Assembly (NCBI GenBank): GCA_022340185.1
Contig: JAJDOK010000131.1
Span: forward strand, 1 to 32,655
Reading direction: 5' to 3'
Length of the DNA stretch: 32,655 bases
Origin: Salaquimonas sp.
Lineage (GTDB): Bacteria; Pseudomonadota; Alphaproteobacteria; Rhizobiales; Rhizobiaceae
A program made the position numbers and the translations under genes. Below, piece by piece: positions 7,901-14,754 of this stretch. The stretch's first letter is position 1, and each line of letters starts with the position of its first letter. A model generated the notes under the pieces. It was not told the origin of the DNA and did not search any database. It was given only the letters and a program-made list of their open reading frames with translations.

Positions 7901-8689
7901 ATGCTTGATGAAATCGAGTCGATTTTACTCGAAATGTGCGATGTCGCCGCGCGCGAAACCATGCCGCGCTTTCGCATGCGCCTCACCGTCGACAACAAGG
8001 ATGACGGCGATGGCGGCGGCTTCGATCCCGTCACCGCGGCGGACAAGGAGGCTGAACGGGCGATTCGTCGCCTGCTCGCCGAACGCTTCCCCGATCACGG
8101 CATCCTCGGCGAAGAGGAAGCACCGCTAAACCCGGACGCCGAATATTGCTGGCACATCGATCCCGTCGACGGCACGCGCGCCTTCATCTGCGGCCTGCCC
8201 TCCTGGGGCACGCTGATCGGCCTCGCCCGTAATGGACGGGCGATCGCCGGTGTCATGCACCAGCCCTTTACCGGCGAATATTTCCTCGCCGATGGCGACA
8301 ACAGCTGGGCGATCCGCCAGGACACGCGAAAATCATTGCATACCAGCGGTGTTACCGAACTTGCCAATGCCAAGCTTATGACGACGACGCCGTTTCTTTT
8401 CGCCGACAACATCATCGGCGGCTATCGCGCGCTTGAAGCCAAAGTGCGTCTCGCCCGCTATGGCTTCGACTGTTACGCCTATGCCATGGTGGCGGCCGGC
8501 AATATCGACCTCGTGGTCGAATCGGGCCTGAAATCCTACGATATCGCCGCTCTGATCCCGGTTGTCGAACAGGCCGGCGGCGTGGTCACCACCTGGGCCG
8601 GCGACAATGCGATCGGCGGCGGGTCGATCATCGCCGCTGCGACACCGGCATTGCATGCCACGGCAATCGAAATCCTCAACCGGAACTGA
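7901..8689 (+). CDS. hisN: Histidinol-phosphatase, inositol monophosphatase family (HisN)
   Basis: Removes phosphate from histidinol phosphate in histidine synthesis; the IMPase-fold HisN replaces HisB-type enzymes in many actinobacteria and alphaproteobacteria. 262 residues from ATG 7901, with AAGGA at about 7889. Metal-binding residues are visible: Glu71/Glu72 in GEEEA, Asp87 and Asp90 in IDPVDGTRAF, and the late Asp in KSYDIAAL. The IDPVDGTRAFICGLPSWGTLIG stretch (split by description) is more HisN-like than SuhB-like. Other his genes are absent here. Activity on other sugar or inositol phosphates cannot be excluded. Confidence 0.85.
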   Translation: MLDEIESILLEMCDVAARETMPRFRMRLTVDNKDDGDGGGFDPVTAADKEAERAIRRLLAERFPDHGILGEEEAPLNPDAEYCWHIDPVDGTRAFICGLPSWGTLIGLARNGRAIAGVMHQPFTGEYFLADGDNSWAIRQDTRKSLHTSGVTELANAKLMTTTPFLFADNIIGGYRALEAKVRLARYGFDCYAYAMVAAGNIDLVVESGLKSYDIAALIPVVEQAGGVVTTWAGDNAIGGGSIIAAATPALHATAIEILNRN

Positions 8690-8697
8690 ACCGCCTG

Positions 8698-9645
8698 TCA
8701 GGCTTTGCTGCCGGGCAGGAAGGCGCGCAAGGCCGCCAGTGCCTGCTCGCGGAACACATCGCGCTCCTGCAGGATCTCGTGTTTCGAGCCGGCCACGCTC
8801 AGGCTCCGGCCCGAACGCAGCCGCCTGCCGTAATCCTCGATCGCCCGGTTGGAGACGACGGTATCGTTTCCCGCGCTGATCAGCAGAACCGGCACCGAGA
8901 TCGAGGCGACGAAATCGGGATCGTGTATGCGCTCGATCGCCTGACTGGCCGCAAAAATCCAGCCCGCCGTCGGCGCTGCGATCGCCAGTTCCTGATGTTC
9001 GGCAAGGAAATCCACATTTCGGGTAAAGCGTTTCGTGTCGGACGTGACCTGATTGGTGGAAAAATCACGCGGGGCCTTTGTGATCGATCGCCTTCTCGGG
9101 AAGGTGACGGCGCCGAGTCCGACAGTGCACATCAGGCCGGTGACGAAATGCAGCGTGCCTGGCGAAAGTCCGAGCGCGCCGAAACCGATCAGCGGCGAAG
9201 TCAGCACCATGCGGTCGATACGGTTGCCCAGCTTCGGCGCGGCAAGCAGCGCCACCAGCCCGCCGGTCGAATGCCCCAGGATGAAAAGCGGCCCGCGGCA
9301 GTCCGGCAGGGCAATCTCGTCCAGGATTGTATCGAGATCGATCACATATTGATCGAAGCTCTCGACATGGCCGCGCTTGCGGTTCGACAACAGTCGGTCC
9401 GAAGCGCCCTGTCCGCGCCAGTCGAAGGTGAGTGCCTCATAACCCGCCTTACGCAGATCGGTGACCGTCTCGTAATATTTCTCGATGAATTCGGTGCGCC
9501 CGTGCAGGATGATCACCGTGCCCTTGGCGGGCGGCCGCGTTGTGCGCCAGTGCGCATAACGCAGCTCGTAGCCGTCGCGCGTGCGCACCGTGCCGCTGAT
9601 CGGATTGGGCGGTTTCGGATTATCGCCGGATTCGGACAGGTTCAT
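8698..9645 (-). CDS. Alpha/beta hydrolase, monoacylglycerol lipase / lysophospholipase-like
   Basis: Probable serine esterase acting on monoacylglycerol or lysophospholipid, of the Hydrolase_4 (serine aminopeptidase S33-like) family. From ATG 9645 it has 315 residues. Motifs: oxyanion-side ILHGRTE at 46-52, DWRGQGASDR at 75-84, nucleophile Ser126 in GHSTGG, acid Asp261 in SAGNDTVV, and His289 in GSKHEIL. No signal peptide, so cytoplasmic or membrane-associated. The frame remains open far upstream through the Hsp20 gene on the other strand, but that part is a shadow; the ribosome site at 9645 is weak. It converges with hisN, the stops being 8 bases apart. Confidence 0.87.
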   Translation of the reverse strand: MNLSESGDNPKPPNPISGTVRTRDGYELRYAHWRTTRPPAKGTVIILHGRTEFIEKYYETVTDLRKAGYEALTFDWRGQGASDRLLSNRKRGHVESFDQYVIDLDTILDEIALPDCRGPLFILGHSTGGLVALLAAPKLGNRIDRMVLTSPLIGFGALGLSPGTLHFVTGLMCTVGLGAVTFPRRRSITKAPRDFSTNQVTSDTKRFTRNVDFLAEHQELAIAAPTAGWIFAASQAIERIHDPDFVASISVPVLLISAGNDTVVSNRAIEDYGRRLRSGRSLSVAGSKHEILQERDVFREQALAALRAFLPGSKA

Positions 9646-9729
9646 GCGCCGATCGTCACGGATTCGGGAGGGATTTTCATCCCTACAGCCTGGCGCTTTC
9701 CACCACAAGGGACCGGTGGTGCCGACATA

Positions 9730-9759
9730 CTTGAAACCGCATTTTACAAAACCCACATT
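9730..9759 (+). promoter_or_regulatory. RpoH (sigma-32)-type promoter for the Hsp20 gene
   Basis: CTTGAAA at 9730-9736 and CCCACATT at 9752-9759, separated by 15 bases, fit the alphaproteobacterial RpoH pattern (CTTGAAA, then CCCATNTA-like). It faces the small heat-shock gene and would give a leader of about 110 bases, long enough for an RNA thermometer. Confidence 0.6.
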
Positions 9760-9765
9760 CGAGGA

Positions 9766-9876
9766 GCGGACGCCAATGAAGGGTTCGCAAACGCTGTGAT
9801 CTGGCCCGTATCGGCAGATGGCAGCAACATCTCTGTGTGAATGATCAACGCAACGTCGCTTCAAAGGAGGACTATC
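9766..9876 (+). promoter_or_regulatory. Hsp20 leader with ROSE-like RNA thermometer
   Basis: Just before the start codon, TCGCT at 9856-9860 can pair with AGGA of the ribosome site (9865-9868) across a TCAA loop, leaving the central G unpaired. This UYGCU/AGGA hairpin with a bulged G is the hallmark of ROSE elements, which mask the Shine-Dalgarno sequence at low temperature in rhizobial small heat-shock mRNAs. Upstream helices were not folded by computation. The leader also holds a 7-codon ORF that I do not consider real. Confidence 0.6.
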
Positions 9877-10344
9877 ATGCGTGCAATTGACTTTGCTCCC
9901 CTTTATCGTTCCACCGTCGGCTTCGACCGGCTGTTTTCCATGCTGGACAATGTGGGCCAGCCGGATTCGGCTTCGACCTATCCGCCCTACAATATCGAGC
10001 GCACCGACGAGAACGCCTACCGCATTTCCATGGCGGTCGCCGGTTTCGGTGAAAACGATCTGACGATCGAATCGCATCAGAACACCCTCGTCGTTCGCGG
10101 TGAGAAATCCGAGACCGAGGAGAAAGGCGACAAGCAGGTGCTGTTCCGCGGCATCGCAGCGCGTTCTTTCGAGCGCCGCTTCCAGCTCGCCGACCATGTC
10201 GAGGTGCGCAATGCCAACCTCGAGAACGGCCTGCTCCACATCGACCTCGTGCGCGAGATTCCCGAGGCAATGAAGCCGCGCAAGATCGAGATCGGCAAGG
10301 CTGCGGCCAAATCCAAGCAGATCGAGGGCAAGGTAGCCGCCTGA
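9877..10344 (+). CDS. Hsp20-family small heat-shock protein
   Basis: An ATP-independent holdase chaperone that keeps unfolding proteins soluble until Hsp70/ClpB can act. 155 residues from ATG 9877, with AAGGAGG at 9864-9870; an in-frame ATG at 9841 lies inside the presumed leader and is rejected. The N-terminal RAIDFAPLYRSTVGFDRLF resembles the IbpA/HspA class. The alpha-crystallin domain spans about 40-135, including YRISMAVAGF, the VVRGEK strand and the NGLLHIDLVREIPE end. A basic Lys/Ala-rich tail follows with no clear I-X-I motif other than KIEIGK. Regulation by RpoH and a ROSE thermometer is suggested by the upstream sequence. Confidence 0.95.
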   Translation: MRAIDFAPLYRSTVGFDRLFSMLDNVGQPDSASTYPPYNIERTDENAYRISMAVAGFGENDLTIESHQNTLVVRGEKSETEEKGDKQVLFRGIAARSFERRFQLADHVEVRNANLENGLLHIDLVREIPEAMKPRKIEIGKAAAKSKQIEGKVAA

Positions 10345-10372
10345 TCCGGCTATTCTCCGCCTTCCTGAATGC

Positions 10373-10400
10373 AAAGGGCACCCTTCGGGGTGCCCTTTTT
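10373..10400 (+). terminator. Rho-independent terminator after the Hsp20 gene
   Basis: GGGCACCC (10376-10383), TTCG loop, GGGTGCCC (10388-10395), then five T. The flanking AAA at 10373-10375 can lengthen the stem and gives a weaker signal for minus-strand transcripts from the bufferin operon. Confidence 0.9.
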
Positions 10401-10411
10401 GTTGTCTGGGC

Positions 10412-10490
10412 CGTCATCCTCGACCTTATGCCGAGAATCTGACCAACCACCGGGATTGGTTGGGTGCTCGAGACAAGCCCGAGCATGACG
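10412..10490. repeat. Palindromic intergenic repeat, copy 1
   Basis: A 79-base element whose ends are inverted repeats: CGTCATCCTCG at the left end matches CGAGCATGACG at the right (one mismatch), with further pairing inward (CCTTATGCCGAG against CTCGAGACAAG). The centre has its own stem, CCAACC/GGTTGG. Copy 2 at 23923-24000 has the same ends and size. Such CGTCATNCTCG palindromes are common in rhizobial intergenic DNA. Confidence 0.75.
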
Positions 10491-10508
10491 ATGCAATAGC
10501 TTCGCCCC

Positions 10509-11009
10509 TCACCGCCCGGACAGGCGTGCCAGCAGATTGTCGAGCGACAGTCGCCCCGGTCCCCAGGCCATGATCGCCAGCGCCATCGCCGCCCAGGTGA
10601 TGTGGAGCGGCCATGCCGCCGGTACGGTCAATTCGATGACGGCCGTCATGACAAGGAGACCGAATGCTGCAAACCTTGTGCCCAGGCCAAGGACAAGAAA
10701 AACCGGCAGCATCACCTCGCCGGCGCCTGAAAGGAATGCAACGACCTCCGGCGCCGGAAACGCATAGGGGCCACCCGGCAGATGCAGCTTGAATTCGTCG
10801 CTGAACAGATAGACCGCGGTGGAATTGATCTGCGCGAAACCGTCCCATTTCAAAATGCCGGAGCGGAAGAACGGTGTGGCGAGACCAAATCGCAGGGCCA
10901 GTTGCGTCAGCCAGGGTGCGGCAATCCACCGAACCAGACGCAACAGGCGTTCGATGAGTGCGGCGATGCCGCCGCTGTGCATCATCGGACTGCTTTCGGC
11001 TTGAACCAT
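10509..11009 (-). CDS. DoxX-family membrane protein, last gene of the bufferin operon
   Basis: 166 residues from ATG 11009 (GGAG seven bases upstream). Four hydrophobic stretches, at about 35-50, 80-105, 108-125 and 130-150, fit the four-helix DoxX fold. PFFRSGILKWDGF and the AGEVMLPVFLVLGLGTRFAA segment are typical of DoxX proteins encoded with DUF692/DUF2063 genes. It follows the DUF2063 gene by 24 bases. In described bufferin loci this DoxX protein is the fourth component; its exact role is not established, possibly redox or quinone-linked support at the membrane. Confidence 0.88.
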   Translation of the reverse strand: MVQAESSPMMHSGGIAALIERLLRLVRWIAAPWLTQLALRFGLATPFFRSGILKWDGFAQINSTAVYLFSDEFKLHLPGGPYAFPAPEVVAFLSGAGEVMLPVFLVLGLGTRFAAFGLLVMTAVIELTVPAAWPLHITWAAMALAIMAWGPGRLSLDNLLARLSGR

Positions 11010-11033
11010 TTCCTCACTCCATCGCTGGATAAA

Positions 11034-11804
11034 TCATTGACGTATGTCGGCAAGCGCGCCGGCCTCGATCATGCCGGCGATATTCGCACCGAGATCGAAT
11101 GTCGGGCATTCCGCCAGGGCTGCTGCCGCCGCCTCACCCAGCGGATGGCCGGAGAAAAGGGTCTCGAGGAAGACCGCACCGCCAGCCGGCAGGATGCGAA
11201 TCGCAACGTCGAGATGCGGTCGCGTGATCAGCGCATCCTCGGCGATATCGGTTTCGATTGCGCCGACCTCGCCTTCCCGGCGGTTGACCGAGAAAATGGT
11301 GACGGCGGCATGCCGCGAACGCACAAGCCGCGCGGCCGGATGCGCCACAAGGATCGTGTCGACGAGCCGGTTCTCGGGGATTGCAGCGAGTTCTTCGCCT
11401 ACCAGGGGTGCCGCGTCGGCGGCGTGATAGGCGTCGAGCCATGCGCGTTCGATTTTCGCGACATCGGCGAGCCATGGCATTCCGGCCAGGGGCTTAAAGC
11501 CAGCGATGAAGGTCGCGAGGTCCTGACCGTATTCAACTAGAAGACGCGACCGGGGAGGATGGTCGCGAACATAGCGGCGCGCCATGGCGCGGAAGAATTC
11601 CTCTCCGACGATCCGCTGTGTCGCCGGAAACATGCTGGCCAGCGCATTGACGAGACCGACGGAGACATTGTTGCGATAGACTTCGAAGCGCCTTTCCGCG
11701 CCCTTGCCGTTCGGGCCGACAAGAAATTCCGGCTTTCCCCGGCCCGGGCTGAAAAGCGTTCCGGCAAAGGCTTCCGCGTATGGCATCTCACGCATGTTCG
11801 GCAT
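11034..11804 (-). CDS. bufC: DUF2063 protein, partner of the DUF692 oxygenase (BufC-like)
   Basis: Partner subunit thought to bind the precursor peptide and present it to the DUF692 enzyme. Starting at ATG 11804 gives 256 residues; ATGs at 11834 and 11795 are also in frame. All three candidate starts overlap the 3' end of the DUF692 gene (stop at 11788-11790), which points to translational coupling. The N-terminal half (about 8-100) has the helical DUF2063 features [21 protein letters not shown] and [14 protein letters not shown] (given separately); the C-terminal half is a mixed alpha/beta domain rich in Ala and Leu. Cytoplasmic, with no signal peptide. Confidence 0.88.
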   Translation of the reverse strand: MPNMREMPYAEAFAGTLFSPGRGKPEFLVGPNGKGAERRFEVYRNNVSVGLVNALASMFPATQRIVGEEFFRAMARRYVRDHPPRSRLLVEYGQDLATFIAGFKPLAGMPWLADVAKIERAWLDAYHAADAAPLVGEELAAIPENRLVDTILVAHPAARLVRSRHAAVTIFSVNRREGEVGAIETDIAEDALITRPHLDVAIRILPAGGAVFLETLFSGHPLGEAAAAALAECPTFDLGANIAGMIEAGALADIRQ

Positions 11805-12708
11805 GGCGCGATCCGAAGAGATAATTGGCCGCATGACGATCGAGTATCTTCTGCGCGGCTTCGGCTTCGGCCTTCAGCACCGGCCATGGCGGCAATTCGC
11901 TGTCCCATTCGATCAGGGTCGGGATGGGCCCGCATTGCCCGATAACGATATCGTAGAGTTTCCAAACCTCATCGGCGACCGGACGATCATGGCTGTCGAT
12001 CAGCAGGGTATCGCCCTCGTCATCCTCCCGAGTCGTATGACCGGCCAGATGGATTTCGCCGACATGTTCGAGCGGAAAATCGCCAAGATAGGCCAATGGC
12101 GAAGTGTGCTGGTTGGTCGACGAGACGAAGACATTGTTGACATCGAGAAGCAGGCCGCAGCTGGTGCGCCGCACGATTTCGCCAATGAAATCCGTCTCGC
12201 TCATCGTCGACTGCTCGAACTGAAGATAGGTCGACGGATTTTCCAGAAGAATCGGTCGTCCGATCGCCTCCTGCACCTCGTCGATATGATCGGCGACGCG
12301 GGCAAGCGTCTGCCTTGTATAGGGAAGCGGCAGAAGATCGTTGAAGAAAAGGTTGTCGTGCGTCGACCAGGCGAGATGTTCGGAGACCAGCGCGGGCTCG
12401 TAGCGTTCGACAAGCGCCTTGAAACGGGCAAGGTGATCCCGGTCCAGCGGTTCCGGTCCGCCGATCGACATGCAGATACCGTGCAGCGAAACGGGATAAT
12501 CGTTGCGGATACGCGTCAGCGCGGCATGTGGCGGCCCACCCGCGCCCATATAGTTTTCGGCATGGACTTCGAAGAACCCGACGGCATCCGCCTGCTCCAG
12601 AATGGCGTACAGATGCTCCGGTTTCAGCCCCGCTCCCGCCTTTCCTTCGACGCGATGTGCCGGGAAGACGGATGACATTTTATCAATCGCTTTGATTCGA
12701 CCGATCAT
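11788..12708 (-). CDS. bufB: DUF692 multinuclear non-heme iron oxygenase (BufB-like MNIO)
   Basis: Peptide-modifying iron enzyme of the MbnB/HvfB/BufB family, a TIM barrel with two or three iron ions that converts cysteine residues of a precursor to oxazolone-thioamide or thiooxazole groups. 306 residues from ATG 12708, with GAGGAG eight bases upstream. Likely metal ligands are visible in order: His76 in SLHG, Glu110/His111 in VSEH, Glu156 in LLEN, Asp189 and Asn191/192 in LDVNN, His220 and His224 in IHLAGH, Asp238/His240 in IDSH, and Glu267 in LIEWD. It lies 45 bases after the precursor gene. Substrate assignment to that precursor is inferred from synteny and known family behaviour. Confidence 0.93.
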   Translation of the reverse strand: MIGRIKAIDKMSSVFPAHRVEGKAGAGLKPEHLYAILEQADAVGFFEVHAENYMGAGGPPHAALTRIRNDYPVSLHGICMSIGGPEPLDRDHLARFKALVERYEPALVSEHLAWSTHDNLFFNDLLPLPYTRQTLARVADHIDEVQEAIGRPILLENPSTYLQFEQSTMSETDFIGEIVRRTSCGLLLDVNNVFVSSTNQHTSPLAYLGDFPLEHVGEIHLAGHTTREDDEGDTLLIDSHDRPVADEVWKLYDIVIGQCGPIPTLIEWDSELPPWPVLKAEAEAAQKILDRHAANYLFGSRHAEHA

Positions 12709-12753
12709 GGCACGCTCCTCTCCCCGGCAATTCCTGTTTCGGATGAAACGGTG

Positions 12754-13038
12754 TTAGCCGTTCATCGGCTTCAGCGAGGGCTTGCCCATATCCATCGACA
12801 GGCAGGTGCCAGCCGGCACAAGCTTGAACGAATCCGGGTCAAAATCCATGGTCGACTGGCCCTGGCAGGAATGGGCGCCTGCAGCGCAATCATTCTGGCC
12901 CTTGAGCGCCACGCCATAGCACTTCTCCTGATCGGCGGCTGCCGCGCCGGTGGCGGTGACAAACGCGGAACCGGCGGAAAGCGCTGACGCAAGCGCGCCG
13001 GCGACGAAGGCGGTGGTGATGACAGACTTGGTGGACAT
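12754..13038 (-). CDS. bufA1: Bufferin-type RiPP precursor (DUF2282)
   Basis: Cysteine-rich secreted peptide, the probable substrate of the DUF692/DUF2063 pair. In the characterised Caulobacter bufferins, cysteines of such precursors are turned into thiooxazoles and the exported peptide binds copper and protects the cell. The start at 13038 is set by GAGGAG about seven bases upstream; a longer reading from further upstream ATGs lacks this. The 94 residues comprise a long N-terminal signal sequence (about 1-35, ending GAAAAD), then a core with Cys40, Cys51, Cys58 and Cys79 in the contexts [15 protein letters not shown] and AGTCLSM. The KCYG, NDCAAG and LVPAGTC blocks are typical DUF2282 motifs. 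Confidence 0.9.
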   Translation of the reverse strand: MSTKSVITTAFVAGALASALSAGSAFVTATGAAAADQEKCYGVALKGQNDCAAGAHSCQGQSTMDFDPDSFKLVPAGTCLSMDMGKPSLKPMNG

Positions 13039-13193
13039 CAAAGTCTCCTCTTGAGATTTCATGGGCTGCTGGCGCGGGGGAATCCGCCCCGGCCCACCCT
13101 TTCTCACAGAGGAGACGGTCACTTGGAAATCAATGACGCGCGAGTGATTCTCAACCGGCCATCAATCCGATGTGAGAATGAAGTGAAACGATA

Positions 13194-14243
13194 TTAGCCT
13201 AACAGCTCAACAAAGCGGTCGATCTCCTGCGTTTTGCTGGCGAAGCTGGTGACGAGACGAAACACGGTTTCATCCTCGCCGATCGGGCCGTCGAGCCATG
13301 AAGGCGCCGTTCTGCCATGGAAACGCGCACCTTCGTGCTGCAACTTTTCTGCGATGTGCCGCGAAAGAATGGCGAAGACCGCATTGGCCTGGCTTGGCCA
13401 GGCAAGCCGGGCATTTTTCGAGGCAAGGATGCCGCTCCTGAGCCGGTCGGCCATGGTATTGGCGTGGTTCGCCAGATCGAGCCACAAATCGTTATCCAGA
13501 TAGGCCTGGAACTGCAGCGAGACGAAGCGCTGCTTGGAAATCAGTTGGCCGGTGCGCTTGCGCAGGTATTCGGCTTCCTGTCTTTGTGCCGGGTCGAACA
13601 GCACGAGAGCCTCGGCACACCAGCAGCCATTCTTGGTGCCGCCGAAGGAGACCATGTCGACACCCGCCTTCCAGGTAATTTCCGCCGGCGTGCATTTGAG
13701 ATGCACCAGCGCATTGGCGAAACGCGCCCCATCCAAATGCACCTTGAGACCGAGCCGTCCGGCCTGGCCGGCGAGTTCGGCGATCTCGTCGGTGGAATAG
13801 ACCGTGCCAGCTTCCGTCGCCTGGGTCAGCGACAGCGCCACAGCACGCCCATGGTGCAGGCCGGGCGGGTCGTAGCGCTTGAGATGCTTTTCAAGCGATG
13901 ACGGGTCGATCTTCGCACACGCGCCTTCCAGCGTCTCGATGCGTCCCGCACCCATCATCAGTTCCGGCGCGCCGCATTCGTCCTGGACGACATGGGCTTC
14001 CTCATGCGCGAGTGCGATGCCACCTGGCTTCATGGCAAGCGCCAGCGCCAGCGCGTTGGCCGCCGTGCCTGTCGCCACGGGCAAATAGGCGACATCCCGT
14101 TCAAAGATCGCTGACAGCTTTTCCTCGACCTTTTTGTCGAGATCGCTCGTGCCGTAGGCCGGCACGAAGCCACCGGCCTGTTCGGCCAGTGCTTTGGCAA
14201 TCGGCCCGGCGGCGCCCGCCCAGTTGTCACTGGCAAAATTCAT
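13194..14243 (-). CDS. Low-specificity L-threonine aldolase-like PLP enzyme
   Basis: Fold-type I PLP enzyme of the beta-eliminating lyase family, expected to split threonine or allo-threonine to glycine and acetaldehyde. Starting at ATG 14243 gives 349 residues beginning MNFASDNWAGA, the usual family N-terminus; an ATG at 14261 is in frame but its purine run is almost touching it. Active-site residues: His84 in HEEAHV, Asp171 and Arg174 in HLDGARFANA, and PLP-lysine Lys204 in SFGGTKNGCW. Cytoplasmic. It is upstream of the bufferin operon on the same strand but 155 bases away, so probably separately expressed. Confidence 0.9.
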   Translation of the reverse strand: MNFASDNWAGAAGPIAKALAEQAGGFVPAYGTSDLDKKVEEKLSAIFERDVAYLPVATGTAANALALALAMKPGGIALAHEEAHVVQDECGAPELMMGAGRIETLEGACAKIDPSSLEKHLKRYDPPGLHHGRAVALSLTQATEAGTVYSTDEIAELAGQAGRLGLKVHLDGARFANALVHLKCTPAEITWKAGVDMVSFGGTKNGCWCAEALVLFDPAQRQEAEYLRKRTGQLISKQRFVSLQFQAYLDNDLWLDLANHANTMADRLRSGILASKNARLAWPSQANAVFAILSRHIAEKLQHEGARFHGRTAPSWLDGPIGEDETVFRLVTSFASKTQEIDRFVELLG

Positions 14244-14754
14244 GAAAATACCACTCGCCATTCTTCTATCGATAATCAGGCACTGACAGCATATCGTCGC
14301 GATTGCGGCAAGCGCCGAAACGCGCTCCCCCAGGATGCCCGCTATGGCAGGCCGGGCCGTTTATCACAGCCACCCAAGTTTTGCTTGCTCTCGCGCCCCG
14401 TTTCTGGCAACTTGAACGAATAGGACAGGTATGTTGTCCTTTCTGGGTCGCAATACCCGATTTTGGGGATACGGGACCCGAATTTGGATACGGGAACGGG
14501 AATGACAGACCGAAAACCGGAAAGGTCCAGACTGGACTTTCGAGACGCTACCCGCGATTGATACGGCAGCGGCGAGAAGCCGGTTCAGGTTCAAGGGCCT
14601 GAAAAATATTCAGCCCAGGAATGCCCGGCATCCGCCGGGGAATTTGCAAGCCCGAGTAAAAAACCCGATAACGCCTTTTTGAGCTTCCAGGCTGGGGTAC
14701 AAGGAGAATGCGGAGGTCCTCGCACCGGGGCCACCGATCATGGAGGATGCGACG
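14244..14754. other. Intergenic region: gltB leader with hairpins and a tandem repeat
   Basis: A 511-base stretch between the divergent aldolase and gltB genes with no convincing gene. It holds several structured elements: a hairpin AGGACA/TGTCCT (14422-14440), a tandem repeat (14456-14495), a hairpin around 14595-14618 (GGGCCTGAA with TTCAGCCC, one bulge), and a GC hairpin CCCGGC/GCCGGG (14624-14639). No sigma-54 -24/-12 site was found. Confidence 0.5.
14456..14495. repeat. Tandem repeat of about 20 bases upstream of gltB
   Basis: Two adjacent units, 14456-14476 (21 bases) and 14477-14495 (19 bases), share CCCGA, TTTGG and GATACGGGA, differing by one substitution and two extra G. Each unit begins CCCG and ends CGGGA, so each is itself partly palindromic and the pair resembles a double operator. 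Confidence 0.65.

Noticed and set aside
9776..9799. Seven-codon ORF with GAGGAG in the Hsp20 leader
   Set aside because: Too short to judge, and it lies within the proposed thermometer RNA; no sign of a function as a leader peptide.
9646..10374. Upstream extension of the alpha/beta hydrolase frame to 10374
   Set aside because: It runs antisense to the Hsp20 gene and its leader; the conserved hydrolase sequence begins after 9645.
13039..13193. ECF-sigma promoter upstream of the bufferin operon
   Set aside because: Known bufferin operons are ECF-controlled and a CGTCTC -10-like element is present, but I could not find a matching AAC-type -35 at 15-17 bases.
14405..14420. Sigma-54 promoter before gltB (TGGCA at about 14405)
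   Set aside because: The required TTGC-type -12 element is missing at the right distance.
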